A DNA stretch of 52,098 nucleotides from an uncultured Blautia sp. (lineage in GTDB: Bacteria; Bacillota; Clostridia; Lachnospirales; Lachnospiraceae). The position numbers and the translations under genes are program-made. Positions within the stretch are counted from its first letter, which is position 1. Every line of letters starts with the position of its first letter. The DNA lies in NCBI RefSeq assembly GCF_947654165.1, contig NZ_CANTKB010000023.1, forward strand, positions 1 to 52,098. The letters are read 5' to 3'. Of the stretch, positions 17,447 to 26,690 are shown piece after piece. The notes below the pieces were generated by a model. That model saw only the letters and a program-made list of their open reading frames with translations. It searched no databases and was not told where the DNA came from.

Positions 17447-19033
17447 TCATCTGCAATTTGCTTTTTTCCTGTAATTGGTAGGGGTACATCCTTTCACCGC
17501 TATAAATTTATTAATGAAATAATCCAGGTCTTTATATCCCACCTTATCAGCCACCTGATAAATTTTATCATCCGTATGCAGAAGATATTCTGCTGCCTTT
17601 TCAATTCTGTAGTTGTTTAAATATTCTTTAAAGGATATCCCATACTGTTTTCGAAACATCTGTCCTAAATACGCGCTATTTACAAAATACTTTTTGCTGA
17701 ATTCTTTCAGGGTAATATTTTCCTGATAATGCTCCCGTATTTCTTTTTCCACACATCCTAAAACTCCATGGGATGTATTTTTCCTGAGTTCTCCTAAGTA
17801 TTCTCCATACTCCTGCATAAAACGACAGAAATTCTCCTGTCCTCCTCTTAAAGCGCTGTTTTCAAAAACATTACTCCGTATGTACTGGATAATCTCGTCC
17901 TGATTCAGACTTTCATCCTGTCCAAGCCCTAAATGCGCCAGATTCACAAGCAAGTAATTCATATTCATCTGAGTCATTTCCAAATCTACATTCTGCTGGT
18001 TTAACTCCTGGTATACAATTCTCCCCTTTTCCAAAATCTTTCCTGCATTATTTTCATCCACTGCTCTTAATAACTCTTCAATACTATTTTTATTGATAAT
18101 TTTTCCACTTGTTTCTGTTTTTTCTTCTGAGTAGTATAAAATACTTTTATCCACCTGAAAAACGTGAAAGCTCCTTGCCAGAATCGCAGTACGGAAGGAT
18201 TCTGAAATATCCTGAAGCGAACTGACTGCATCCCCTACATAGCTTCTCACCTTCACAGGCAAGTCTTCAGCAATAGCTTCCAGAAAAGCTTTCAAATAAG
18301 CCTCCTCTTCCATCCCCTTTTCTGTTGCAATTCCTACATCATACAAAAATCCAATATCCAGCCATTCCTTACGTCCCACAATATCCATAAACACCAGATT
18401 CTCTTTTTCTGACCCCAGGTATTTCCTGCAGTTCTGAAAAACTACTTTTTGGTAATTCCTCATTTCCTGAGAGTTCAGAGCTTCTCCTTTTTCTTCTAAC
18501 TCCATGTGAATATAGCGGATTCTATGAGAAAAGGAAACCTTTTTCTGAATATAGTCCAGAGCCTCCCCATCTGCGCGGCCCAGCAGCAAAGCCTGCATAT
18601 ACCTGACAAAATAGGCTCTTCCCATTTTCTCCTGTTCCGTTTCCTGCTTTTTCTGCTTCTTATACAAAGCACTTACTTTTTCTAAAAGCGCAAAGAGCTG
18701 CTGCCTCTGAATAGGCTTTAAAATGTAATCCGTACATTTATATTTAATTGCCTGCTGTGCGTAGGAAAAGTCTCCATATCCGCTTAAAATCACAAAAAAT
18801 GCATCCGAAAGCTCTTCCTCCCTGATTTTTTTCAAAAGCGTGATTCCATCCATTACCGGCATCTTAATATCCGATAAAATCAAATCCACAGGCGTATCCT
18901 GTAAAAACTCCACTGCTTCCTGACCATTATAGGCAGTGCCTGCAATTTCATAACCACAGCTTTCCCAGTCTATGAGCATAGAAAGCCCCTGTGCAATATA
19001 TTGTTCATCCTCGACTAATAAAACTTTTAGCAT
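17447..19033 (-). CDS. YesN-type response regulator with AraC DNA-binding domain
   Basis: A 528-residue regulator. The N-terminal receiver domain (about 1-120) has the phosphoacceptor Asp55 in LILSDIKMPVMDG, preceded by the acidic pocket VEDE and followed by Lys in ILKPIQ. A long middle linker leads to a C-terminal AraC/XylS domain (about 430-528) with two helix-turn-helices (TLKEFSKKYFVNSAYLGQMF and KIYQVADKVGYKDLDYFINKF). The ATG at 19033 is chosen because AGGAGA lies upstream and the receiver starts right after it; the longer frame adds 23 residues with no homology. The gene follows the sensor kinase by 17 bp and precedes the transporter genes it very probably activates. Confidence 0.93.
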   Translation of the reverse strand: MLKVLLVEDEQYIAQGLSMLIDWESCGYEIAGTAYNGQEAVEFLQDTPVDLILSDIKMPVMDGITLLKKIREEELSDAFFVILSGYGDFSYAQQAIKYKCTDYILKPIQRQQLFALLEKVSALYKKQKKQETEQEKMGRAYFVRYMQALLLGRADGEALDYIQKKVSFSHRIRYIHMELEEKGEALNSQEMRNYQKVVFQNCRKYLGSEKENLVFMDIVGRKEWLDIGFLYDVGIATEKGMEEEAYLKAFLEAIAEDLPVKVRSYVGDAVSSLQDISESFRTAILARSFHVFQVDKSILYYSEEKTETSGKIINKNSIEELLRAVDENNAGKILEKGRIVYQELNQQNVDLEMTQMNMNYLLVNLAHLGLGQDESLNQDEIIQYIRSNVFENSALRGGQENFCRFMQEYGEYLGELRKNTSHGVLGCVEKEIREHYQENITLKEFSKKYFVNSAYLGQMFRKQYGISFKEYLNNYRIEKAAEYLLHTDDKIYQVADKVGYKDLDYFINKFIAVKGCTPTNYRKKANCR

Positions 19034-19050
19034 TTCTTTTCTGTCTCCTA

Positions 19051-20823
19051 CTATTTTAAAGCATGAACCGGGATTGAAATCGTTACCATTGTTCCCACAC
19101 ATTCTTCACTTTCCAATAGAATTTTTACCCTTTCCTCTGTATACATTTTTAATCTGAGACAGGCATTTACCATGCCTACGCTTCCCTTCTGCTTTAACAT
19201 TTCAATACTTGCATGTTCCATCTTCTCTCTGAGAATAGAAAGATATGCTTCCGGCATCCCGCTTCCTGTATCCTCTATTTCCATGTATAACTCTTCTTGT
19301 TTCTGATATACCCTTACAAAAATCCAGCATTGTGTCGCCTTGTCCTCTATGCCATGCACACAAGCATTTTCTACAAAAGTTACCAGTGAGAGTTTTGGAA
19401 TTTTATAAGCTTCACATCCTTCTTCAATCTCAATAGTATAAGACAGGCGATTTCCAAACCTGTATTTCTGCAATTTCAAATAAGCTTCCACAAACTTCTG
19501 CTCCTCCGAAATGGGCAGTAAATCGGTTCCCCACTCTACATACTGGCGTTCCATAATGGAGAGCTGTTCTATCATCTCTGCTGTCTCATACTCCTGCTTT
19601 AAAACACTTCTCATTCTTATATTTTCCAGAACATTAAACAAAAAGTGAGGATTAATCTGCCCATGCAAAGCCAGAAGCTCTGCTTTTTGTCTTGCAATGT
19701 TAATCTCCTGCTGTTTCAGGCGGCTTTTGTATACGGTTTCAATCAAATGGTTGTTTTCCTCCACCATATTATTATAATTTCTCATAAGCACCGCGATTTC
19801 ATCTGTCCCCTGAATTCCCTGGATTTCCCCCAGTTTTCCCTTATCTCTGTAATTAATAGTTCTGTTCAAAATCTCCAGTCTTTCAGTAAATGTTCTTCGA
19901 AGAGCCTGCATAAACACACATGGTATCAAAACATTAAATAAAATCAGCAGGACGATTGACGGCCAATGCTGCAAAATCCCCTGAAGAAAATTACCCTGTT
20001 GTGGAATTGCATAAACATCTAAATCTTGTCCAAACAGATGAAAGGATTCCACATATTCGCCTTTTTTTCTTCTGACCTCTGTAATTTTTTCAAAATCCTG
20101 TTGCGGATTCAGCTTGCGGCTATTGGAAAAAATAATCTTCTCTCCCTGGCATACATAGACCTCATCTTCGTAATTAGACATAATCAGGTTTTGATTTATC
20201 CCAGCATAATCCAGATCAATTTTTAATAACTTCTGGTATGGGTCTCTTTTATAACGATCCAGTTTTCGCACAAAAGATGCTTTTCTTGGCAGCTTCAGGT
20301 TTGTTGTCCCAGAAGCCTCAAAATAAAAATACATCTGCATTTCCTGTCCGGAAGCTAAAAATTTCTCATACCAGGCTTTTCCCTTAATCCTGTCCATCTT
20401 CCAGAATTTTCCGCCATTTACTACCGTAGGATTATCTGTATACATGGTAATAATCGCATTGCTGGTTCCTAGAGAACTATCAAACAGTGAGTCCTTTAAA
20501 AGTTCCTGGTACTGATTATAATAATCCAAACCTGAAGAAAATTCTTCATTTAGAAATTCATTAATATATTTATTAAAATAAATATTTTCTGACAAAGCTG
20601 CCGCTTCCTCTGCTGCGCTGTTTAACATATATTCTACAGACTTTACCATGTTTTTAAGCCTGGCTTCCCTGGCTTCTTTTTCATCATGAACAAACATCCC
20701 GCAAATCACAGTATCTGTAAGAACCAGCGGTAACACAACACAGTAAAAATAAAGGAGAAAAATCTTTCTCTTTATTTTTAAATTATTCAAATACACATCT
20801 AACTTTTCTCTTATCTTTTTCAC
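19051..20823 (-). CDS. YesM-type sensor histidine kinase
   Basis: A 590-residue membrane kinase. TM1 is at about residues 20-43, then an extracellular sensing domain of about 240 residues, TM2 (about 285-308), a HAMP-like linker, and the His_kinase domain with phospho-His in LLALHGQINPHFLFNVLENI. The ATP-binding domain has the N box SLVTFVENACVHG and G box DTGSGMP. The start is GTG at 20823, 3 bp after the fbp stop and with AGGGG upstream inside fbp, so translation is probably coupled to fbp. The extracellular ligand is likely a xylan-derived oligosaccharide or a loaded binding protein; this is inference from position. Confidence 0.92.
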   Translation of the reverse strand: MKKIREKLDVYLNNLKIKRKIFLLYFYCVVLPLVLTDTVICGMFVHDEKEAREARLKNMVKSVEYMLNSAAEEAAALSENIYFNKYINEFLNEEFSSGLDYYNQYQELLKDSLFDSSLGTSNAIITMYTDNPTVVNGGKFWKMDRIKGKAWYEKFLASGQEMQMYFYFEASGTTNLKLPRKASFVRKLDRYKRDPYQKLLKIDLDYAGINQNLIMSNYEDEVYVCQGEKIIFSNSRKLNPQQDFEKITEVRRKKGEYVESFHLFGQDLDVYAIPQQGNFLQGILQHWPSIVLLILFNVLIPCVFMQALRRTFTERLEILNRTINYRDKGKLGEIQGIQGTDEIAVLMRNYNNMVEENNHLIETVYKSRLKQQEINIARQKAELLALHGQINPHFLFNVLENIRMRSVLKQEYETAEMIEQLSIMERQYVEWGTDLLPISEEQKFVEAYLKLQKYRFGNRLSYTIEIEEGCEAYKIPKLSLVTFVENACVHGIEDKATQCWIFVRVYQKQEELYMEIEDTGSGMPEAYLSILREKMEHASIEMLKQKGSVGMVNACLRLKMYTEERVKILLESEECVGTMVTISIPVHALK

Positions 20824-20826
20824 ATG

Positions 20827-22695
20827 CTATTTTCCCCTGTAAACCTCCAAAAGCTTTTTCAGCATTTCTATTTCTTCTTTGATCTCTTTTCCCTCATCGG
20901 TATCTCCCACCATGATCCGGTCCGCTTCGGTTTCAAACATCGTAGAGGTAGACTCGATATCCTTGTTTTCCTCCAGAACCTTTTCCACACTTTCAAAAGG
21001 CTGGTGTGCCTTGATCCGCATTCCATGAGAATTATAGATCAAGGTATATCCCGCAATCCCTGTGGTCTTATGGTACGCCTGGCTGAAACCGCCGTCAATG
21101 ACAATGAGTTTTCCGTTGGCTCTTACGGGTTCTTCTCCTTCCACGGTTTTCACAGGCGTATGTCCGTTAATAATATGTGACAAGGGAGAAAACAGCCCGA
21201 ATTCCCGAAGTATCATATTGCAGGTCTTCTCTGTATGATAAAACTTGTAATAGGGATCTGTAGGCTCTTTCCAGGCTTTTTTATCCTGAATAAAGGTTCT
21301 CTCAAACGTTTTGATATTTCTGCCGCAGAGCGGTGATTTCTTTCCGGTCCAGAGATACCACATAAAATCCAGTTCCTGCTCTCCGGCCTCTCCTTTTCTT
21401 ACATCACGGACGATCCGCTCCGCATAATCCAGATAGGCTTTTCCCATATAAATATTTCCGTCAATCTCAATGCCGTCAAAATTTCCCTGTTCATCCAGAG
21501 GAATACATCCATGGTAGAGAAGATTTTCGTTAAACTTTTTGTACATACAACCTTTTTCAAACAAAAAGTCGATATGCTTCTGAAGACGATGGCTGTTCAG
21601 GAAGGAAAACTTTAAGTCCTGAATGACCCGTTTCTCTCCCTCTGTCAGTTCATAAGGATTTTCTTTATCCACCGTAGGAAAATCCGTGTCCTCCAAAGAA
21701 TAAGTAGCATTCTCCGACACCACGGTTTTAGTCTCATAGTCAATTTTATCCAGCAGAAGTCTGTCTTCCATATTGTATTCTGGATGGCGTTTGATGATCT
21801 GTCCTTCCAGCTTGAACAGCATCACAGACAATGCCTTCTGTGCTGCTTTCATCACATCCATATTCGGATAAGCCTGCTCTGCAAACAAGACAAGGGAACG
21901 AAGACTGATGCCATATCCGCTCTCCAAAATCTGGATATTATTGTATTTAATATTATTTTTTACTACGGTTGCAATGCTGGCTTCGTTTCCGCAGGCTGCT
22001 CCCATCCACAAAATGTCGTGATTTCCCCATTCAATATCAAGAGAATGGTACTCCATCAGCAGATCCAGGATTTTATCTGCATCACCGCCCCTGTCAAAAA
22101 TATCTCCTACAATATGGAGATGATCTACCGCCAGACGCTTGATCAATTCAGCAAGTGCTATAATAAATTCTTCTGAATTCTCAATTCCGATAATGGTATC
22201 TAAAATCTGTCTGTGATACCGGATCTGGTTATCATCCTCATCCGGCATAAAATGCAGAAGTTCATCAATAATATCTCCGAATTCCTTTGGAAGTGCTTTA
22301 CGCACCTTGGATCTTGTATATTTTGAGGATACCGTCTTTGCGATTTCCAGCAGATAATTCAACATCAGACGATACCAGTCCTCTGATAATTCATTCAGAC
22401 TTCTCTTCCGGTTCATAACTTCTCTTGGGTAGTAGATCAGGGTACAGATTTCTTTTTGTTCCCGCACACTCAGGTTTTCAGAAAACAGCATCCGGACCTT
22501 TTCCCGGATAACACCGGAACAGTTATTCATAATGTGAAGAAAAGCTTCGTATTCCCCGTGAATATCACTCATAAAATGCTCTGTGCCTTTCGGAAGATTG
22601 ATAATCGCTGTCAGATTAATGATCTCCCTGCATACTGCCTGTTTGGTTGGATATTTTTCTTTTAGCAGCTTCATCCAGATATCTCTGTCTCTCAT
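20827..22695 (-). CDS. fbp: Fructose-1,6-bisphosphatase class III
   Basis: Hydrolyses fructose 1,6-bisphosphate to fructose 6-phosphate, the gluconeogenic step. The 622-residue protein is of the Firmicute class III, which uses a metallophosphatase core: FMSDIHGEYEAF (about residues 42-53), VGDIFDRGGDADKI and WGNHDILWMGAA near the N-terminal half, and NGHTPVK near the C-terminus. Length is close to that of Bacillus Fbp. It follows the hydroxyacid oxidase-like gene by 14 bp and is directly followed by the sensor kinase of the xylan locus. Its place may reflect the need for hexose phosphates when cells grow on pentoses, but this is inference. Confidence 0.96.
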   Translation of the reverse strand: MRDRDIWMKLLKEKYPTKQAVCREIINLTAIINLPKGTEHFMSDIHGEYEAFLHIMNNCSGVIREKVRMLFSENLSVREQKEICTLIYYPREVMNRKRSLNELSEDWYRLMLNYLLEIAKTVSSKYTRSKVRKALPKEFGDIIDELLHFMPDEDDNQIRYHRQILDTIIGIENSEEFIIALAELIKRLAVDHLHIVGDIFDRGGDADKILDLLMEYHSLDIEWGNHDILWMGAACGNEASIATVVKNNIKYNNIQILESGYGISLRSLVLFAEQAYPNMDVMKAAQKALSVMLFKLEGQIIKRHPEYNMEDRLLLDKIDYETKTVVSENATYSLEDTDFPTVDKENPYELTEGEKRVIQDLKFSFLNSHRLQKHIDFLFEKGCMYKKFNENLLYHGCIPLDEQGNFDGIEIDGNIYMGKAYLDYAERIVRDVRKGEAGEQELDFMWYLWTGKKSPLCGRNIKTFERTFIQDKKAWKEPTDPYYKFYHTEKTCNMILREFGLFSPLSHIINGHTPVKTVEGEEPVRANGKLIVIDGGFSQAYHKTTGIAGYTLIYNSHGMRIKAHQPFESVEKVLEENKDIESTSTMFETEADRIMVGDTDEGKEIKEEIEMLKKLLEVYRGK

Positions 22696-22709
22696 CGATT
22701 CTTATATCC

Positions 22710-23729
22710 TCATTCTTTCCAAATCATATCCCGGTTAATGTCTTCCAGCGAAAATGCCCCGCACATTTTCATGGTATCTATCAATTCCGCACCGTATTTT
22801 TCTATCAGAGCTGCCACGCCTTCCTGTGCACCACCGTAGACAGCCGTTACAAAAGGTCTTGCTGCCAGCACCGCATCCGCTCCCATGGCAAGTGCCTTAA
22901 ACACATCGATTCCTGTGCGGATTCCGCCGTCCACCAGAATCTTCATTTCCTTGCCCACTGCATTCACAATGGAAGGCAGAACTTCTGCTGTGGAAGGACA
23001 CTGATCTAAGACTCTTCCTCCGTGATTGGATACCACGATTCCCTGCACACCTGCTTCCTGTGCTTTCTGTGCTGCTCTTGGTGTCATGATTCCTTTTAAC
23101 AGAAAAGGAATTTCCGCCATCTTTACGATTTCCTTTAATTCTTCCACGGATTTTGAACCTGCGGGAGGATTCAGATTCTGCAGAAACGGAAGTCCTGCTG
23201 CGTCAATATCCATTGCCACTGCAAAGGCTCCTGATTTTTTTACCAGTTCCATTTTCTCCCGGATTGTTTTCATGTCCCATGGTTTCACGGTAGGAATGCC
23301 CATTCCACCCAGACGGCCGATGGCTGCTGCAGCCTCTGTCATAACCTGAGGATTTGTCCCATCTCCTGTAAATGCCGCAACCCCATGCTTGGCACAGGCT
23401 TCCACCAGAATCTCATTGTATTCCAAATCTGTATAGTTCTCTCCGTAATGCAGCTTCACTGCACCTACCGGACCTGCAAAAACAGGATACCGGAATGTTT
23501 TTCCAAACAATTCTAATTCCGTATTTACCGGCTTCTGCTGGCAGATGGTATCCATGTTAATGCAGATTTCCTGCCATTTTGCATAATTTCTGGCTGCCAC
23601 AGTGCCGTTTCCTTTTGCGCCCGGTCCTGGAATGGTATTCTTACATGCAAGCCCGTTGCAAACGTTACACGCTTTACAGTATGGACCGATATTTCCCCTT
23701 GCGTTCTCTGTCACTTCCTGAAAATTCAT
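22710..23729 (-). CDS. FMN-dependent alpha-hydroxy-acid oxidizing protein with N-terminal cysteine motif
   Basis: A 339-residue TIM-barrel flavoprotein related to glycolate/lactate oxidases. FMN-site features are seen: AGPVGAVKLHYG, MDIDAAG, LLKGIMTPRAAQKA (phosphate-side Lys), SNHGGRVLDQCPSTAEVLP with the catalytic His and Arg, and VDGGIRTGIDVFKALAMGADAV. Ahead of the barrel is an unusual cysteine cluster: Cys18, Cys21, Cys24 and Cys29 in CKACNVCNGLACKN. This may bind an iron-sulfur cluster, which an anaerobe could use in place of oxygen as electron outlet. The substrate is unknown. The ATG at 23729 is preferred (GAGGAGA upstream); the longer frame adds 16 residues. Confidence 0.85.
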   Translation of the reverse strand: MNFQEVTENARGNIGPYCKACNVCNGLACKNTIPGPGAKGNGTVAARNYAKWQEICINMDTICQQKPVNTELELFGKTFRYPVFAGPVGAVKLHYGENYTDLEYNEILVEACAKHGVAAFTGDGTNPQVMTEAAAAIGRLGGMGIPTVKPWDMKTIREKMELVKKSGAFAVAMDIDAAGLPFLQNLNPPAGSKSVEELKEIVKMAEIPFLLKGIMTPRAAQKAQEAGVQGIVVSNHGGRVLDQCPSTAEVLPSIVNAVGKEMKILVDGGIRTGIDVFKALAMGADAVLAARPFVTAVYGGAQEGVAALIEKYGAELIDTMKMCGAFSLEDINRDMIWKE

Positions 23730-23812
23730 ATTCTTTTCTCCTCTGTTCTTTCCCCGGGTATCTAAATCATACCACATTCTTTTGTTATTACAATGGAAAA
23801 AATGTCCTGTTT

Positions 23813-25006
23813 CTACTTTTCTTTCACAACTTCAATGGCCTTCTGAAGCTGATTGTCTTCCTCATGGGTCAGTGTAGTCTTCTGCTCCAGACCTTCGGTG
23901 AGCTCCACCTCTACATCCGGTGTAATCCCTGTTCCGTGGATACATCTGCCCTTTGGCGTGTAATATTTTGCTGTGGTGGTCTTCACTGCACTTCCATCTG
24001 AGAGCGGAATCACACTCTGGACAATTCCTTTTCCAAAAGTGGTGGTTCCCACGATGGTTCCAATCTCATAATCCTGAATCGCACCGGCAAAAATCTCCGA
24101 AGCACTGGCACTGTTTCCATTTACTAAGACAACCAGAGGCATATCCAGTTCGTGTTTTCCATCACTTTTTACTTCTTCTTTATTTCCGTCTTTATCCTCT
24201 GTATATACAATCAGCCCCTCCGGCAGCATATCATTGAGGATATCGCATACAGAAGTAAGCAGACCGCCCGGATTTCCTCTCACATCTATGATCAGTCTTT
24301 CCATCCCCTGTTCTTTCAAATTTTGAAAAGCTTCCATATACTGGGTTTCTGTTTGTTCCGTAAATTCATATAAGGCAATATAGCCTATCTGATCCTCCAG
24401 CATTTCAAAATCTACTACAGGAATATTTACTTCTTCCAGTGGAATATCAAATTCCAGATAATCTGCCTCCCCATCTCTTGCAATGGTAAGGTGTGCAATC
24501 TCGTCTTCAGAAGCCTTGATTTCATCTACTACCTCGCTCAGCTCTTTTCCCACGATGCTCTCTCCGTTCACAGCGACCAGAATATCTTCCGGCTGCAGGC
24601 CGGCCTTGGCTCCCGGTGCGGTTTCATAACAGCGCACGACCTTCACAGTCCCGGTTTCCATATGCATCTGCATCACCACACCGATTCCCTTATAAGAGCC
24701 TGTGGTTTCTGTGTTCAATTCTTCATGTTCTTCACTGGTATAATAAGCAGAATAAGGATCTCCCAGGCTGGCCATGAGACCTTTGTACATCATGGACTCC
24801 ATCAGCTCCTTATCCACTTCCCCTGTAAATTTCTTATCCACAATCCGCTCGATCAGCTTGGCTTTTTCCACAAAACTGTCTGTGATTGCTCCCTGATTTC
24901 TCTCCCTGGACTGGACAACATCATACGCCTTGATTCCCACTGCTCCCACACATATGGTAAGGAGGATTCCCAGCATAAATCCCTTGACAAATTTTTTCCG
25001 TTCCAT
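23813..25006 (-). CDS. S41-family carboxyl-terminal processing protease
   Basis: A 397-residue membrane-anchored serine protease. One N-terminal hydrophobic anchor (about residues 9-28), a PDZ domain (about 95-180, YKGIGVVMQM ... GLQPEDILVAVNGE) and the S41 peptidase core follow. The catalytic Ser is in VNGNSASASEIFAGA and the Lys about 25 residues later in TTTFGKGIVQ. It cuts or trims extracytoplasmic proteins from their C-termini. Adjacent ftsEX and a CtpA-type protease form a recurrent gene set in Firmicutes, linked to cell-wall remodelling during division or sporulation. AAGGAG lies upstream of the ATG. Confidence 0.93.
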   Translation of the reverse strand: MERKKFVKGFMLGILLTICVGAVGIKAYDVVQSRERNQGAITDSFVEKAKLIERIVDKKFTGEVDKELMESMMYKGLMASLGDPYSAYYTSEEHEELNTETTGSYKGIGVVMQMHMETGTVKVVRCYETAPGAKAGLQPEDILVAVNGESIVGKELSEVVDEIKASEDEIAHLTIARDGEADYLEFDIPLEEVNIPVVDFEMLEDQIGYIALYEFTEQTETQYMEAFQNLKEQGMERLIIDVRGNPGGLLTSVCDILNDMLPEGLIVYTEDKDGNKEEVKSDGKHELDMPLVVLVNGNSASASEIFAGAIQDYEIGTIVGTTTFGKGIVQSVIPLSDGSAVKTTTAKYYTPKGRCIHGTGITPDVEVELTEGLEQKTTLTHEEDNQLQKAIEVVKEK

Positions 25007-25027
25007 TTTGTCTGCTCCTTATTCATA

Positions 25028-25060
25028 ATAAGGCTGCTGCATAATATGCAGCAGCCTTAT
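25028..25060 (-). repeat. Perfect intercistronic palindrome between ftsX and the S41 protease gene
   Basis: Arms ATAAGGCTGCTGCATA (25028-25043) and its exact complement (25045-25060) form a 16-bp hairpin. No T-run follows on the minus strand, and the protease ribosome binding site starts a few bases later, so it looks like an mRNA-stability or partial-stop element rather than a full terminator. The core GCTGCTGCATAA recurs in the hairpin after glnN. Confidence 0.65.
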
Positions 25061-25069
25061 CTATTTGTA

Positions 25070-25978
25070 TTATACTCTCAAATGTTTTCTAATAGAGAAG
25101 ATACTTCCAAAAAGACCGATTCCCACACCAAGTCCGATACCTACCGGCAGCAGGAACTGGAATACTGTCCACACATCCAGGAACTGAAGGAAGTTCCCAA
25201 GAACACTAAATTTTGAAACAATATATCCAATTGCCTTATCATACATGATATAAAGGGCACCCAGTGGAAGTGCTGCACCAATTGCACCTAAAAGGATACC
25301 TTCAATGACAAATGGTGATCTTACGAAGAAGTCTGTAGCACCGATGAGTTTCATAATACCGATCTCTTCCTGTCTGATAGAAATACCCATGGTAATGGTA
25401 TTGCTGATAAGGAAAAAGGCTACTGCAAGCAAAATCAGAATAATGATCACAGATACATAAGCAATCAGCTTATTGAAAGAAGATAAGGTATCTGCTGCCT
25501 GTTTAGACTGCTCTACCTTCCGGACACCATCCAGCCCTTCAATAAATTCTACTAAATCCGACTGTTCCTCTACATTCTTCAGATACACATTATAGCGGGC
25601 AGAGTTTGCAAGTGGATTTTCTTTAAATCCCTCTGCGATTTCCTCGTCTTCACCTTCCAGATAAATGTCTTTATATTCTTCCCATGCCTCGTCAGCAGAA
25701 ATATATTCCATGTTGGATACTTCTGTACGCTTCTCAATCTGAGAACCAATCTGGTCAATCTGTTCTTGTTTTGTGCCGTTTTCAAAATATACAATAACTG
25801 CAACCCCTTCTTCTGCTGAATGCACAATATAGCGGAAGTTCATCAGCAAAGAAAGAAACAGTCCGAATAAAAAGATACATGCAGACATGGTTGCAATAGA
25901 TGCCAGGGAAAATCTCAGATTATTCCAGATGTTTTTAAATCCCTGTTTTAATATGTATGCAATGGTACTAATTCTCAT
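25070..25978 (-). CDS. ftsX: Cell division ABC transporter permease FtsX
   Basis: A 302-residue membrane protein with the FtsX topology: TM1 (about 22-46), a large extracellular loop (about 47-170) that activates wall hydrolases, and three more membrane segments (about 173-197, 222-245, 272-294). With FtsE it forms a mechanotransmission complex that controls peptidoglycan cleavage during elongation or division rather than transporting a substrate. The start overlaps the ftsE stop by 11 bp, so the two are translationally coupled. Length is normal for Firmicutes. Confidence 0.96.
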   Translation of the reverse strand: MRISTIAYILKQGFKNIWNNLRFSLASIATMSACIFLFGLFLSLLMNFRYIVHSAEEGVAVIVYFENGTKQEQIDQIGSQIEKRTEVSNMEYISADEAWEEYKDIYLEGEDEEIAEGFKENPLANSARYNVYLKNVEEQSDLVEFIEGLDGVRKVEQSKQAADTLSSFNKLIAYVSVIIILILLAVAFFLISNTITMGISIRQEEIGIMKLIGATDFFVRSPFVIEGILLGAIGAALPLGALYIMYDKAIGYIVSKFSVLGNFLQFLDVWTVFQFLLPVGIGLGVGIGLFGSIFSIRKHLRV

Positions 25979-26654
25979 TCAGATATTCACCTTCTTGTTC
26001 GTCGCTTACAATGACGCCTTTCTTCATTGTGATAACACGTTTTTTAAACGCATTTACAATTTCTCTGTTGTGGGTAACCACAAGAACCGTGGTTCCTCTC
26101 TGGTTGATTTCCTCCAGAAGCTTCATAATCTCAAAAGAGTTCTGGGGGTCAAGGTTTCCTGTAGGCTCGTCTGCAAGAAGAATACTTGGTCTGTTTACCA
26201 GTGCTCTTGCAAGTGCTACCCTCTGCTGCTCTCCACCGGAAAGCTGGTCTGGTTTTGACTTATATTTTTCTGCCAGTCCTACCAGAGTCAGCATCTCAGG
26301 CACACGTTTCTTGATGATCCTGGTCGGACGCTGAATAACACGTTGTGCAAAAGCGACATTTTCATAGACATTTCTGTCTTTTAAAAGCCGGAAATCCTGG
26401 AACACAACACCTACTCCCCTGCGGTATTTTGCAACTTTTCTCCGGCGCAGTTTATTGAGTACCTGTCCATTTACGGTAATCGTGCCGCTGGTAGGGTCCA
26501 GTTCCTTCAGAAGCAGCTTGATCAGGGTTGATTTCCCGGAACCGCTGTTTCCTACAATAAACACAAATTCACCCTTCTCTACGTGAAGATTCATATGGTC
26601 AATGGCCGGCTGACCCTTGCTGTATGATTTACTCACGTCTTTTAAATCAATCAT
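25968..26654 (-). CDS. ftsE: Cell division ATP-binding protein FtsE
   Basis: A 228-residue ABC ATPase that pairs with FtsX. It has Walker A GNSGSGKST (about residues 36-44), signature LSGGEQQRVALARAL, Walker B ILLADEPTGNLD and the switch VVTHNRE. The FtsE-typical GVVFQDFRLLKDRNVYENVAFA stretch is present. ATP hydrolysis is relayed through FtsX to wall hydrolases. AGGAGG precedes the ATG. The CdaR-type regulator gene ends 36 bp upstream on the same strand. Confidence 0.97.
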   Translation of the reverse strand: MIDLKDVSKSYSKGQPAIDHMNLHVEKGEFVFIVGNSGSGKSTLIKLLLKELDPTSGTITVNGQVLNKLRRRKVAKYRRGVGVVFQDFRLLKDRNVYENVAFAQRVIQRPTRIIKKRVPEMLTLVGLAEKYKSKPDQLSGGEQQRVALARALVNRPSILLADEPTGNLDPQNSFEIMKLLEEINQRGTTVLVVTHNREIVNAFKKRVITMKKGVIVSDEQEGEYLNEN

Positions 26655-26690
26655 AATAACCTCCTGTTTTCGTCAACAATCACAAAGATT

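Noticed and set aside
25028..25060. Palindrome as a true Rho-independent terminator
   Set aside because: No T-run follows on the minus strand, and the downstream protease ribosome binding site starts almost at once.
24491..25216. Plus-strand open frame of 241 codons
   Set aside because: It runs across the S41 protease start, the palindrome and the ftsX end in antisense, and has His/Cys/Ser-rich composition typical of shadow frames.
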